The notes under the pieces: model-generated
What the model saw: the letters and a program-made list of their open reading frames with translations, nothing else
What the model was told of the DNA's origin: nothing
Database searches by the model: none
Made by a program: the position numbers and the translations under genes
Assembly: GCF_018130385.1 (NCBI RefSeq)
Contig: NZ_JAFCLU010000016.1
Span: 110,342 to 174,341 of the forward strand
DNA from: Bradyrhizobium sp. AUGA SZCCT0283
GTDB lineage: Bacteria > Pseudomonadota > Alphaproteobacteria > Rhizobiales > Xanthobacteraceae
Direction of reading: 5' to 3'
DNA length: 64,000 nt
Part shown: positions 41,016-51,321 of the stretch, piece after piece
How the letters are laid out: every line of letters begins with the position of its first letter
How positions within the stretch are numbered: position 1 is the first letter of the stretch

Positions 41016-42368
41016 TCACTTCGCCTTCAAAAATTCGCCGACTTCCAGCAGCACGAACTCGTTGTCATCCGCCTTGTTGGGATCGCGGCTCGACGAGAAC
41101 GGCAAATTGTTGTCGTTGCCGACGATGATATGCGTGTCATCGACGCGATCGACGTTCTCGATGGTGAAGAACGGGAAGGTCAAGACGCCGTCGTTGAGCG
41201 GCTTGCGGGCCTTCTTGTCGGGATCCCGGATCTTCATCAGGTCGATATAGGCGATCTTGCGCACCGGCTTGCCGACATTGGCGTCGGAGAGTTCTACCTT
41301 GTAGACGCGCTTGAACTTCGCCAGATCCGGAAAGCAGTTCTCGCCGCGCTGGCCTTGCGGGCAAGCCTTGTCGGCGGTGCCTTCGCCATTGTCGCGCTCG
41401 ATGATCAGGCCGCTCGTGGCGTCGATCATGTTGAAGTCGCCGATGGCGTGGCCGTTCTGCTCGAACACGTAAGTCCAGTAGCGCCCGGTGAATTTTTCCG
41501 CGGCGACGTCGAATTCGAGAATCCGCGAGGCTTCCTTGCCGTCGATCTTTTCAAAATCCTTCTTCTCGGCGTCCCACAGCGGGCCTTCGAGCAGGCCGTA
41601 CAGGAATTTTCCGTCCTTCGACGACGCAAAGCCTTCATAGCCCTTGGAGCGGCGCAGATTGACCGTGGTGTAGCTCGCGCCTGGTGCTGCCGGCGACTGC
41701 ACCGACCAATGGTCGGGTGAGCGCACCGGCTTGCCGTCGGCGGTGGTTTCGAACACGCCCAGCACCTTGCCGTTGCGGTCGGTCTTCAGGACGTAGGGCC
41801 CGAACTCATCGCCGATCCAGAAGGTGTCGCCGATGATCTGAAAACCTTCGGTGTCGAAATCGGCGCCGGTGAGATAGCGCTTGGCGGCGTCCTCATGCAG
41901 GATGCGGAACGGCACCTTCCTGTCGGGATCGTGCAGGAAGATGGTTTCCTGCCGTTCGATCTTGCCGGTCGCCCAGTCGATCTTGTGGCGGTTGAGATAG
42001 AGCATCGAGTCGGCCGAGTTGTAGCGCGAGCCCATGCCGTTGTCGGTGAGCACCCAGAACGAACCGTCCGGCATCACCTTGATGCCGGAATGGCCCTGCT
42101 GCGGCTGGCCCTTGAACGGCAGCGACACGCCGGTCGGCCGTTCATAGGATTTGCCCATCACGGTGCCGACAGTGTCAACGCGCTTGCCGGTGGTGTATTT
42201 GCCCGCGGCCTTGAGATCATCAGGCGCGTCGGCGGGTGCGTCGATGAAGGTCTGCGCCGGCAGCACGGCGTGGCCCTTCAGCGTGGCGGGAAACTCGCCT
42301 TCGCCCTGTGCAAAGGCGGCACTGGCCAGAAGGACTGATACGACGGAGCAGAGCAATGACACGCGCAT
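41016..42368 (-). CDS. Phytase-like esterase (esterase-like activity of phytase family)
   Basis: 450 residues with signal peptide ending AFAQGEGE, so periplasmic. QQGHSGIKVMPDGSFWVLTDNGMGSR, FDTEGFQIIGDTFWIGDEFGPYVL, GYEGFASSKDGKFLYGLLEGPL and ENVDRVDDTHIIVGNDNNLPFSSSRDPNKADDNEF are the propeller blocks of this family. It probably hydrolyses phosphate or carboxyl esters. GAGGAG precedes ATG 42368, which is chosen over the in-frame 42383. It sits 100 bp past the end of hmuV, in the same direction, without obvious functional link. Confidence 0.85.
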   Translation of the reverse strand: MRVSLLCSVVSVLLASAAFAQGEGEFPATLKGHAVLPAQTFIDAPADAPDDLKAAGKYTTGKRVDTVGTVMGKSYERPTGVSLPFKGQPQQGHSGIKVMPDGSFWVLTDNGMGSRYNSADSMLYLNRHKIDWATGKIERQETIFLHDPDRKVPFRILHEDAAKRYLTGADFDTEGFQIIGDTFWIGDEFGPYVLKTDRNGKVLGVFETTADGKPVRSPDHWSVQSPAAPGASYTTVNLRRSKGYEGFASSKDGKFLYGLLEGPLWDAEKKDFEKIDGKEASRILEFDVAAEKFTGRYWTYVFEQNGHAIGDFNMIDATSGLIIERDNGEGTADKACPQGQRGENCFPDLAKFKRVYKVELSDANVGKPVRKIAYIDLMKIRDPDKKARKPLNDGVLTFPFFTIENVDRVDDTHIIVGNDNNLPFSSSRDPNKADDNEFVLLEVGEFLKAK

Positions 42369-42475
42369 GGCGGATCTCCTCATGATGACGATGCGCCTGT
42401 CTTGCGGAGCGGCTGTTACAACTGGCTGACAGTTCTGTGAAGAACCTGTAACGCCGTTGGATAAGCCTTGCGGCG

Positions 42476-43278
<803 letters not shown>

Positions 43279-43282
<4 letters not shown>

Positions 43283-44376
43283 AGCGAGACCAGCCCGCGC
43301 CGGCGGAGCAGCATGCCTAAGAAGAACGGCGCGCCGATCGCCGCGGTCAGAATTCCGATCGGCATTTCCGCGGGCGCCACGATGGTGCGGGCCAGCGTAT
43401 CGGCGCCCACCAGCAGCACCGCACCCAACAGCATCGAGGCCGGCAGCAGCAGCCGGTGCGCCGGCCCGATCACCAGCCGGAGCAGGTGCGGCACCACGAT
43501 GCCGACAAAGCCGACCACGCCGCAGACCGAAACCGCAACGCCCGTCATCGCCGATACCAGCACGATCGAAATCCGCTTCAGCCGCTCGACGTCGACGCCG
43601 CTGTGAAACGCTTCGGCCTCGCCGAGCACCAGCACATCGAGCCCGCGCGCGATCGAGACGCAGGCGATCAAGGCCGGCCCCAGCACTGGCGCCAGCGTGG
43701 CGAGCTTGGGCCAGGTCGCGCCGCTCAGCGAGCCCAGCATCCAGAACGTGATGTCGCGCAACTGCCGATCGTCGGCGATGAACACCAGAAGCCCGACGCC
43801 GGCATTGGCGATGGCGGCAATCGCGATGCCGGCCAACAGGAAGATCGCAATCGACGTTCGTCCCGAGCGGCTCGCGATGGAGTAAAGGATGATCGTCGTT
43901 GCCAGTGAACCAACGAAGGCTGCGACCGGCAGCAACTGATGCTGCATGAAGCGCAAGCTTTGGCCGATCTGGCTGTCGGTGAACACGATCGCCGCCGCCG
44001 CCGCCAGCGCGCCGCCGGAGGAAACGCCGACCAAAGCGGGGTCGGCGAGGGGATTGCGAAACAGCCCCTGCATGATGGCGCCCGATGCCGCGAGCAAGGC
44101 GCCGACCATCGTGGCGGCCGCGATCCGCGGAATCCGGATCGACCACAGCACGAGCTGGTCGCGCGCGAGGCTTGGGCCTGCTGCTGCGTCGCCCCACAGG
44201 CCGAGCGCGGCCGGCAGCCGCGCCAGCGCAATGCCGGCGGCGCCCATCGTGAGCGCGATCAGCGCCGCACCGGCAAGCGCGGCGAACAGGCAGGTGAGGG
44301 TCAGCGAAGCGGGCGGGCGCAACGCATACCCGCTGCGGCGCTTCGCACGTTCCGTGCTGTCGGCTAGCGCTGTCAC
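43279..44376 (-). CDS. hmuU: Hemin ABC transporter permease
   Basis: 365 residues, FecCD family, with about ten hydrophobic spans. RIPRIAAATMVGALLAASGAIMQGLFRNPLADPALVGVSSGG and GFVGIVVPHLLRLVIGPAHRLLLPAS are diagnostic; the latter carries the EAA-like coupling region. It forms the inner-membrane heme channel with HmuV. The start is GTG overlapping the hmuT stop by four bases (GTGA), and its own stop overlaps hmuV. Confidence 0.95.
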
Positions 44377-45326
44377 AGCCGGCAGTTTGCGGAGAGTGCC
44401 GCCGGCGTGAATTTCTCGGCCTGCGGCGCCAGCGCCGGATAGAGCTTGATCGAGAGGTCGCGGGCGGCGGCGGCCGTGCGCGGCCCGAAGCCGAGCAGAT
44501 AGAGGCCTTCCATCGAGATGAAGGTCTTGTTGGCCGCGACGGGGGTCAGCGCGAAGGCCGGATGAAGATACACCGTCTCCGCGTCCACCGAGTCCTTGCC
44601 GCGCTGGATCGAGAGCACCACATCGGGTTTTGCGGCGACGATCGCCTCGTCGTTGATGATCTTGTAGCCGTCATAGCCGTCGATCGCGTTGACGCCGCCG
44701 GCGAGCGCGATGATCTCGTTGGCCGCGGTGTTCTTTCCTGCGGCCATCGCCCGGCCGTTCAAGAGCGACATCACGAACATCACGCGCACCGGCTTCGTTA
44801 CCTTGGCGCGCAGCTCGCGCAATTGCGTCAGATCGTCTGTTACCGCCGCGGTCAGGCATTCGGCGCGCTTGTCCGCGCCCATGGCGTGGCCGACCAGCTT
44901 GATCTTGTCGAGCAGGCCTGCTTCCGAAAATGTTTCCGGCACCAGCACCAGCGGCACCTTGGCGGCCTCCAGCACGTCCATGGTTTCCTTCGGCCCGGAG
45001 CCTTGCGCGGCCAGCACCAGCGAGGGGTTGAGCCCAAGCACGCCCTCGGCCGAAAGCTGGCGCATGTAGCCGACATTCGGCTTGTCGCGCAGCGCCGCGG
45101 CCGGATAGAGGCTGGTCGAGTCGACACCTGCCAGGCGGTCCTCGAAACCCAGCGCGTAGAGGATTTCCGTAATCGCGCCGCCGATCGAGACGATCCGTGC
45201 GGCATCGCCGATCGTGACGTCGCGGTTGCGGGCATCATGCACCGTAATGCCCGCGGCGAGCGTTGTGCCGCCGAACAGGAAAGCGCCCGCAGCGATCGAC
45301 AATGCGAGTGTGCGACAAAATGTCAT
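44373..45326 (-). CDS. hmuT: Hemin ABC transporter substrate-binding protein
   Basis: 317 residues with a signal peptide ending LAAG. The helical-backbone class III binding fold shows RIVSIGGAITEILYALGFEDRLAGVDSTSLYP and NVGYMRQLSAEGVLGLNPSLVLAA. The conserved Tyr in this region is the heme ligand in HmuT proteins. C-terminal FISMEGLYLLGFGPRTAAA ends the second lobe. It carries heme across the periplasm. It follows hmuP by 19 bases, and its stop overlaps hmuU. Confidence 0.95.
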   Translation of the reverse strand: MTFCRTLALSIAAGAFLFGGTTLAAGITVHDARNRDVTIGDAARIVSIGGAITEILYALGFEDRLAGVDSTSLYPAAALRDKPNVGYMRQLSAEGVLGLNPSLVLAAQGSGPKETMDVLEAAKVPLVLVPETFSEAGLLDKIKLVGHAMGADKRAECLTAAVTDDLTQLRELRAKVTKPVRVMFVMSLLNGRAMAAGKNTAANEIIALAGGVNAIDGYDGYKIINDEAIVAAKPDVVLSIQRGKDSVDAETVYLHPAFALTPVAANKTFISMEGLYLLGFGPRTAAAARDLSIKLYPALAPQAEKFTPAALSANCRL

Positions 45327-45345
45327 TGCCGGTTCACCTGGTCGG

Positions 45346-45552
45346 TCACTTGGTCAGGATCAGCTTGTTCTGCGACGTCAGCCGCAGGCGATAGTTGTCC
45401 TCGCCATGCGCGATGATGATTTCGCGCTCGCTCGCGAACAGCTCGCGGCTGTCGATACGGCTGCCGTTCATGGTGAGAAGGCGTGTCGCAGACGGCGCAT
45501 TGTCGGCATGTCTTCCGGCGCCTCCGACATTATCTCCTGAAGGTGCCGTCAT
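45346..45552 (-). CDS. hmuP: Hemin uptake protein HmuP/HemP
   Basis: 68 residues from ATG 45552; the conserved HemP core ESREL-like RIDSRELFASEREIIIAHGEDNYRLRLTSQNKLILTK occupies the C-terminal half. In Bradyrhizobium japonicum HmuP is reported as an activator needed for heme-uptake gene expression. First gene of the leftward hmu operon. An upstream in-frame start at 45627 would cover the inverted repeat and is less likely. Confidence 0.88.
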   Translation of the reverse strand: MTAPSGDNVGGAGRHADNAPSATRLLTMNGSRIDSRELFASEREIIIAHGEDNYRLRLTSQNKLILTK

Positions 45553-45623
45553 AGTTGCTGTTGTGTCCCCAATGTTTCCGACCAGCTGCTTGTATAATTC
45601 GATCGACGCGCAATCCAACTGCT

Positions 45624-45648
45624 GCACTTTACAATCGATATAAAGTGC
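45624..45648. promoter_or_regulatory. Inverted repeat GCACTTTA-N9-TAAAGTGC in the hmu divergent region
   Basis: Perfect 8-bp arms stand 72 bases upstream of hmuP and 162 upstream of hmuR. As the only clear dyad between the two operons it is the best candidate for the iron/heme-responsive operator. It does not match the Irr control element I recall, so the bound factor is unknown. Confidence 0.45.
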
Positions 45649-45809
45649 GCCGTGCCGTTATTGACCGCTCCCGCAACGCGGCGTAACCAAGATGAACGCG
45701 ATACGAGCGGGGGTGCCCGGTCGCGAAAATTGTTAGCCAGCAAGCAGCCGCTCATCTCAACGGCGCCCGCCAGCCAAACCCAAGAGACAGAACAACAGGT
45801 TGGGGCAGT

Positions 45810-48158
45810 ATGGCTTTCGGGGCTAGGCATTCGCGCGCCTTGTTTTTCGGCGCGTCCGCATTTTCGTTCGCATTGGTGTCGTCAAGCGCAGCGTTCACGC
45901 AGGCGCTGGAAGCGGAGGCCGTCACGAGCCCTGCCGCGCAGAAGAAACAGAAGCAGGCCAAGCGCCAAGCCAAGCCGCAACAGGAAACGCAGGCGCCGGC
46001 GATGAATGCGCGGGCGCAGATTGGCGGCACGGCGGTGCAGTCGCTCGATACGATCACGGTGGCAGCGTCGAAAACCGAGGAGCGCGCGATCGACGCGCTG
46101 GCTCCCGTCAGCGTGGTGACGCTCGAGCAGATCCAGGGCCGGCAGCCGAACCGGCTGTCTGATATCTTCTACAACGTGCCAGGTGTTTCGTTCCAGGAGC
46201 GCGGCGACGATCCCTCGACCGTCATCAACATCCGCGGCCTGCAGGATTTCGGCCGCGTCGCGGTCGTCGTCGACGGCGCGCGGCAGAACTATCAGCGTAC
46301 TGGCCACAATGCCAACGGCTCGTTCTTCCTCGATCCGGAGCTGGTCGGCGGCGTCGACGTGGTGCGCGGCCCGACTGCCAACATCTACGGCTCCGGCGCG
46401 ATCGGCGGCGTGGTCTCGTTCCGCACCAAGGACATCAACGACGTGGTGCGCCCCGGCGAGCGCTGGGGCGTCGACATGACCGGCTCCTACGGCACCAACA
46501 ATAATCGCGGCCTCGGCTCGATCTTCGGCGGCGTGCGCGCCGATCCCAATGTCGATGTGTTCGGCGGCGCGGTCTACCGCACGCAAGGCAATTACAAGGA
46601 CGGCAACGGCACCGAGATCGGCAACACCGGCAACGAGATCGCAGCGGGCCTGATGAAGCTCACCGTTCGCCCTGCCGACGGCCACGAGATCAAGTTCGGC
46701 GCCATATTCCAAGATTACCAGTACAGCATCGGCCAGCTCAATCGCGGGCCGACGACGACCACCGCTCTGCGCGCGCTGAACCAGGGATCCTCGGTCTATG
46801 CCTCCGATGCCAAGAACTATACGGGGACGGTCACCTGGAAATACACCAAGCCGGGTGACAATCTCTGGGACTGGAATATGTCCCTCTACGGCAACCGCAC
46901 CGACAACGATCAGACCAAGACCTATCACTACAGCACCAGCGCGCCGGCGAGCTGCAGCGGCGCGGCCGGCAACAACATTTCGGGCTGCGTCGGCGACAAG
47001 CGGGGCTATGTGCTCGATACGCTCGGGATCGACGTCAACAATACGACGCGGTTCAATGTTGGCGACTGGCGCAACGCGGTCACGCTGGGCTTCGACGCCT
47101 TCCAGGATGACGTGAAAACATCCGACGGCCGCGGCAATTCCAATATCACCACGCCCAGCGGCCTGCGCACCGTTTCCGGCGGCTTTGCGCAGTTGAAGCA
47201 GAACTATTCGACCTGGTTCGAGGCCGTCAGCGCGATCCGCTACGACCGTTACGATTTGGATTCGCCGACGGTGGCGACCGGTGGCGGTGGCGACCGCTTC
47301 TCGCCGAAGATCACCATCGGCGTGACGCTGGTGGCGGGCTTTACGCCCTATGTCAGCTATGCCGAAGGCTACCGTGCGCCTTCGATCACGGAGACGCTGA
47401 TCTCCGGCGCGCATGCGACCGGCGGCGGTCCCGCATTCTTCCCGTGCCCGGACGGCACCACCGGTCTGTTCTGCTTTCTGCCCAATCCGAACCTGCGGCC
47501 GGAGGTCGGCAAGAACAAGGAAGCCGGCCTCAACCTGAAATATGACGGCATCTTCGCTGCCAACGACAGCTTCCGCGGCAAGTTCAATGTGTTTCGCAAC
47601 GACGTTGAAGGCTATATCGATCTGGTTGCTTCGGCACCCATTCCTGTGCCGCCGTTCGGCTCGTTCTCACAGTACTACCAGTACCAGAACATTGCGCATG
47701 CCCGGATCGAAGGCTTCGAGGCCGAAACGATGTACGATGCCGGTCTGTGGTATGTCGGCGTTGCCGGCCACCTGATCCGCGGCAAGAACGTCGCGACCAA
47801 TATCGGGCTTGCGACCATCACGCCGCGCAAGATCACCACGACCGGCGGCGTGCGGCTGCTCGACCGCAGGCTGATCCTGGCCGCGCAATGGTCCTCGTTC
47901 GGCGCCAACAACGACGTGCCCGCCGGCTATCTGCCCTCGACCGGGTATGAACTGGTCAATGTGTACCTGACCTGGAACGCGACCAGGGACATCGTCTTCT
48001 CGGCATCGATCGACAATCTGTTGAACCAGTATTACCGGCCTTACGCCATCCCCGGCAGTTCCACCGACGGCACCACGCAGAACGACGTGTTGTGGTCGAG
48101 CCCCGGACCGGGCAGGGTCTACAAGGCTGGCTTGAAGATTCACTTTGGCGGAGCGTAG
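45810..48158 (+). CDS. hmuR: TonB-dependent heme receptor
   Basis: 782 residues. Signal region, then a lysine/glutamine-rich linker (KKQKQAKRQAKPQQE), TonB box-like SLDTITVAAS near 75, plug domain (NVPGVSFQERGDDPSTVINIRGLQDFGRVAVVVDGARQNYQ) and a 22-strand barrel ending AGLKIHFGGA. YRAP (in EGYRAPSITETL) and NPNL boxes flank the region where heme receptors carry their heme histidine. It takes heme across the outer membrane. It starts the rightward operon with hmuQ, hutX, exbB, exbD and tonB. Confidence 0.95.
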   Translation: MAFGARHSRALFFGASAFSFALVSSSAAFTQALEAEAVTSPAAQKKQKQAKRQAKPQQETQAPAMNARAQIGGTAVQSLDTITVAASKTEERAIDALAPVSVVTLEQIQGRQPNRLSDIFYNVPGVSFQERGDDPSTVINIRGLQDFGRVAVVVDGARQNYQRTGHNANGSFFLDPELVGGVDVVRGPTANIYGSGAIGGVVSFRTKDINDVVRPGERWGVDMTGSYGTNNNRGLGSIFGGVRADPNVDVFGGAVYRTQGNYKDGNGTEIGNTGNEIAAGLMKLTVRPADGHEIKFGAIFQDYQYSIGQLNRGPTTTTALRALNQGSSVYASDAKNYTGTVTWKYTKPGDNLWDWNMSLYGNRTDNDQTKTYHYSTSAPASCSGAAGNNISGCVGDKRGYVLDTLGIDVNNTTRFNVGDWRNAVTLGFDAFQDDVKTSDGRGNSNITTPSGLRTVSGGFAQLKQNYSTWFEAVSAIRYDRYDLDSPTVATGGGGDRFSPKITIGVTLVAGFTPYVSYAEGYRAPSITETLISGAHATGGGPAFFPCPDGTTGLFCFLPNPNLRPEVGKNKEAGLNLKYDGIFAANDSFRGKFNVFRNDVEGYIDLVASAPIPVPPFGSFSQYYQYQNIAHARIEGFEAETMYDAGLWYVGVAGHLIRGKNVATNIGLATITPRKITTTGGVRLLDRRLILAAQWSSFGANNDVPAGYLPSTGYELVNVYLTWNATRDIVFSASIDNLLNQYYRPYAIPGSSTDGTTQNDVLWSSPGPGRVYKAGLKIHFGGA

Positions 48159-48294
48159 TTCGACGAGCTGACCAACCAATAAAGTTGCACTGCACCGCGT
48201 TGATGCTCCAGCGCGGCTTCGGTGCATCCATGTTTCCAACCAACTCAAACGGTACGCCAGGCGCACCCCAGCAACCCAGCAAGGAGAGTTTGAA

Positions 48295-48630
48295 ATGTTT
48301 ATCGCTATGAACCGGTTCCAGGTGAAGATTGGCTCTGAAGCAGCCTTCGAGACCGTCTGGCGCACGCGCGAATCCTATCTCAGCAACATGGCCGGCTTCG
48401 TCGAGTTTCACCTGCTCAAGGGCCCTGTTGCCGAGGATCACACGCTGTATTCGTCGCATACGGTCTGGGCCGACAAGGCCGCGTTCGAAGCCTGGACCAA
48501 ATCGGAAGAGTTCCGCCGCGCGCACGCCCGCGCCGACAACAAGACCGGTGAAAGCCTTTACCTCGGCCACCCCAAGTTCGAAGGATTCGAGGTGATCCTG
48601 AGCGAGCGCAAATCCAGCGCCGCCGCGTGA
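48295..48630 (+). CDS. hmuQ: IsdG-type heme-degrading monooxygenase (HmuQ-like)
   Basis: 111 residues, an ABM ferredoxin-like fold. The catalytic triad of IsdG enzymes is preserved by position: Asn6 (MFIAMNRF), Trp67 (FEAWTKS) and His77 (FRRAHARAD). It opens heme to release iron. B. japonicum has two such enzymes, HmuQ and HmuD; the location in the hmu cluster favours HmuQ, but the symbol is an inference. AAGGAGAG precedes the ATG. Confidence 0.9.
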   Translation: MFIAMNRFQVKIGSEAAFETVWRTRESYLSNMAGFVEFHLLKGPVAEDHTLYSSHTVWADKAAFEAWTKSEEFRRAHARADNKTGESLYLGHPKFEGFEVILSERKSSAAA

Positions 48631-48643
48631 CGGGGAGGGTGCG

Positions 48644-49159
48644 ATGTTGAGCACGGACCTTGCCGGCCTCAAGGCCTATATGGCTGACAATCCGGGCGCT
48701 GTCATCGAGGACGTGGCGCGGGAGCGGAAAGTGAGCCCGCGCGCCGTGCTCGAGGCGCTGCCGGACACGATGGTGCGCCTCGGCCCCGGCAGCGAATTTG
48801 CCGCCGCGATGACCGACATCGCGCAATGGGGCGAGGTGACGCTGATCGTCCATACCGATGATGCGATCTTCGAATTCACCGGCAGCGTGCCCGCGGGCGA
48901 GATCGGCCGCGGCTATTTCAACCTGATGCAGCCGAAGGGGCTGCACGGCCATCTCCGGCATGAGCGTTGCGCCGCGATCGCCTTTGTCGAACGTCCCTTC
49001 ATGGGCAAGTCGTCGGCCTTCATTGCGTTCGTCAATGTGGACGGCGGCATCATGTTCAAGGTGTTCGTCGGCCGCGACGAGACGCGCGCGCTGCGCTGCG
49101 ACCAGCTGCAGCGCTTTCGTGCGTTGGCGGAAAGGATCGCGCCAGCGCGTGCGGCGTAG
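48644..49159 (+). CDS. hutX: Cytosolic heme carrier HutX/HuvX family
   Basis: 171 residues. ADNPGAVIEDVARERKVSPRAVLEALP and WGEVTLIVHTDDAIFEFTGSVPAGEIGRGYFNL match ChuX/HutX proteins. The later KSSAFIAFVNVDGGIMFKVFVGRDE ends the domain. These dimeric proteins bind heme in the cytosol and hand it to degradation enzymes. It lies 13 bases after hmuQ, strengthening that pairing. GGGAGG stands upstream of the start. Confidence 0.92.
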   Translation: MLSTDLAGLKAYMADNPGAVIEDVARERKVSPRAVLEALPDTMVRLGPGSEFAAAMTDIAQWGEVTLIVHTDDAIFEFTGSVPAGEIGRGYFNLMQPKGLHGHLRHERCAAIAFVERPFMGKSSAFIAFVNVDGGIMFKVFVGRDETRALRCDQLQRFRALAERIAPARAA

Positions 49160-49192
49160 CCGATTCCCACATTGTCAGCCCGGGAGAAGATC

Positions 49193-49978
49193 ATGCAGCG
49201 AACAGTGCTGGAAATTATGATCCGTTGGTGTGGCGCGGCCGGCGTGGCCGCCTTGCCGGGCACGGCGCTCGCCGCCACCGACGTCGCGCTGCTGCCGCGC
49301 AACCTGTCGCCCTGGAACATGTTTGTGAATGCCGACATCGTGGTGCAGGCGGTCATGGTGGGGCTCGCCATTGCTTCGTTGGTGACGTGGACGATCTGGC
49401 TTGCCAAGACCATTGAAGTCCGCCGCAAGACCGCGACCGCCAGGCGGCGCCTGAGCCTGCTGGAAACCGATACGGTACTGGCCAAGGCCGAGCAGGATAC
49501 CCGCGGCGGCAACGATGCGGTGGCGCAGATCATCCAGTCCGCCGCGCGCGAGGCCAGCCTCTCCGGCGGTCATTTCGACGACGGCCTCATGGAGCGGGTG
49601 GCGCTGCGGCTGGAGCGGGTCGAGGCTGCGATGTCGCGGCAGATCGCGCGCGGCACCGGCGTGCTCGCGACCATCGGCGCCACCGCGCCGTTCGTCGGCC
49701 TGTTCGGAACGGTCTGGGGCATCATGAATTCGTTCGTCGGCATTTCCGAAGCCCACACCACCAACCTCGCCGTCGTCGCGCCCGGCATTGCGGAGGCGTT
49801 GCTTGCGACCGCGCTGGGTCTCGTGGCGGCGATCCCGGCGGTGGTGATCTACAACCATCTCACCCGCACGATATCGGCGCATCGCGCGCTGCTCGGCGAC
49901 GCCTCGGCGATGGTGCTGCTTCTGATCAGCCGCGAGGGCGACCGTGGCTCGTTCCGCCTCGCGCGCGCCGCCGAGTAA
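49193..49978 (+). CDS. exbB: TonB-system energiser ExbB
   Basis: 261 residues, MotA/TolQ/ExbB family. After a first hydrophobic signal/anchor region it has three further spans: VVQAVMVGLAIASLVTWTIWLAK, GTGVLATIGATAPFVGLFGTVWGIMNSF (the conserved proton-channel block) and AEALLATALGLVAAIPAVVIYN. It forms the proton channel with ExbD to energise HmuR through TonB. GGGAGAAGA before ATG 49193 decides the start; TTG 49172 is unlikely. Confidence 0.94.
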   Translation: MQRTVLEIMIRWCGAAGVAALPGTALAATDVALLPRNLSPWNMFVNADIVVQAVMVGLAIASLVTWTIWLAKTIEVRRKTATARRRLSLLETDTVLAKAEQDTRGGNDAVAQIIQSAAREASLSGGHFDDGLMERVALRLERVEAAMSRQIARGTGVLATIGATAPFVGLFGTVWGIMNSFVGISEAHTTNLAVVAPGIAEALLATALGLVAAIPAVVIYNHLTRTISAHRALLGDASAMVLLLISREGDRGSFRLARAAE

Positions 49979-49996
49979 GCGAGGGAGTGTGAAGCG

Positions 49997-50440
49997 ATGG
50001 GCGCGAAGCTCGGTCAAGCAATCGGCGGACGGGCGCGCGGCGGCGGCGACGATCTTGTCGAGGCTTATGAGATCAACGTCACGCCGTTCATCGACGTGAT
50101 GCTGGTGCTCCTGATCATCTTCATGGTCGCCGCCCCGCTCGCCACCGTCGATCTTGGTGTCGATCTCCCGGCGAGCGCGGTGGAGCCGCAGCCGCGCCCT
50201 GACAAGCCGGTGTTCGTCACGGTGAAGCCGGATCTTTCGGTCGCGGTGGGCGAGGATGTGATTGCCCGCGACACGCTGACCGCCACGCTCGATGGCGCCA
50301 CGCAGGGCAAGAAGGACGAGCGCATCTATCTGCGCGCCGACAAGGCCGTCAGCTATGGCGACCTGATGGAGGTGATGAACCTGTTGCGTAACGCCGGCTA
50401 TCTCAAGATCGCGCTGGTCGGCCTCGACGGCCGGAGCTAG
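49997..50440 (+). CDS. exbD: TonB-system protein ExbD
   Basis: 147 residues with one N-terminal membrane span. INVTPFIDVMLVLLIIFMVAAPL carries the conserved proton-relay Asp of ExbD/TolR. The periplasmic domain follows with VFVTVKPDLSVAVGEDV and IYLRADKAVSYGDLMEVMNLLRNAGY. It lies 18 bases after exbB and 4 bases before tonB. Confidence 0.95.
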   Translation: MGAKLGQAIGGRARGGGDDLVEAYEINVTPFIDVMLVLLIIFMVAAPLATVDLGVDLPASAVEPQPRPDKPVFVTVKPDLSVAVGEDVIARDTLTATLDGATQGKKDERIYLRADKAVSYGDLMEVMNLLRNAGYLKIALVGLDGRS

Positions 50441-50444
50441 CGCC

Positions 50445-51275
50445 GTGAACGCGTTCGCGCTGCACGATATCTCCGATCAGACCTCCGTCCGGCGCTGGGG
50501 AGCGTCGGCGACGGCGATCGTCGTCGCGCATGCGGCACTGATTGCGCTTGCCTTGAATTGGTACACGCAGCGGCCGGTGCCCGGCGTCTCCCTGCCTGCG
50601 ATCATGGTCGACATGGCGCCGGTTTCCTCCGCGCCGCAACCGACGCAAATGGATCTCGCGCCGGGACCCGTCATGCAACAGGCCGATGCCTCGCCGCCGG
50701 AGCCCGCGGCTGCGGAAGCCGTGCAGGAACAGATCGCGCCGACCCCGCCGCAGGAAAAGCCGGAAATCGTAGCTCCATCGGAGCAGAAGACCGAGCCGAC
50801 CTCGCCGAAACCCGAGCCTGCCAGGGTCGAGCCCGAGAAGAAGCCGTCACCCGTGAAGCCAAAGATTGTTCGCGCGGAGGCGAAGAAGCCGACCGACGCG
50901 CCGCCCGCGCCGCGAACGACGGCCTCGCCCAAGGCCGAGCGCCAGGCGCCGGCCGCGTCCGCCGTCAGCGCCGGAGCATCGGCGGCGGCCCTCGCCTCCT
51001 ACCGGCAGATGGTCGCCGCGCACCTGCAACGCTTCAAGCAATACCCGCCCGCCGCCGAGTCCGCGGGCCAACAGGGCACCGCGCGGGTCAGCTTCACGCT
51101 CAGCCGAAGCGGTGGGGTGCTTTCCGTCGGCCTCGACGGCTCGTCAGGTCATTCGGCGCTGGATGCCGAGACGCTGGCAATGGTGCGCCGCGCCCAGCCG
51201 TTTCCCGCATTCCCTGAGGATGTGAAGCAGTCCTCGATGCCGTTCAGCGCGCCGGTGGCGTTCTATATTCGCTGA
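50445..51275 (+). CDS. tonB: TonB energy-transducing protein
   Basis: 276 residues from GTG 50445. The N-terminal anchor is ATAIVVAHAALIALALNWY. A long proline/glutamate/lysine-rich spacer (TPPQEKPEIVAPSEQKTEP and on, 75-170) spans the periplasm. The C-terminal TonB domain begins YPPAAESAGQQGTARVSFTLSRSGGVLSVGL and ends in MPFSAPVAFYIR. It contacts the HmuR TonB box. It closes the heme operon. Confidence 0.93.
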   Translation: MNAFALHDISDQTSVRRWGASATAIVVAHAALIALALNWYTQRPVPGVSLPAIMVDMAPVSSAPQPTQMDLAPGPVMQQADASPPEPAAAEAVQEQIAPTPPQEKPEIVAPSEQKTEPTSPKPEPARVEPEKKPSPVKPKIVRAEAKKPTDAPPAPRTTASPKAERQAPAASAVSAGASAAALASYRQMVAAHLQRFKQYPPAAESAGQQGTARVSFTLSRSGGVLSVGLDGSSGHSALDAETLAMVRRAQPFPAFPEDVKQSSMPFSAPVAFYIR

Positions 51276-51321
51276 GGCGTTGAACCGCCGGTGAACGTCG
51301 TTCGAAACGTTTTCATCGTCT

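Noticed and set aside
45540..45809. Search for a recognisable Irr/ICE or Fur box in the hmu promoter
   Set aside because: No convincing match by eye; only the unrelated GCACTTTA dyad stands out.
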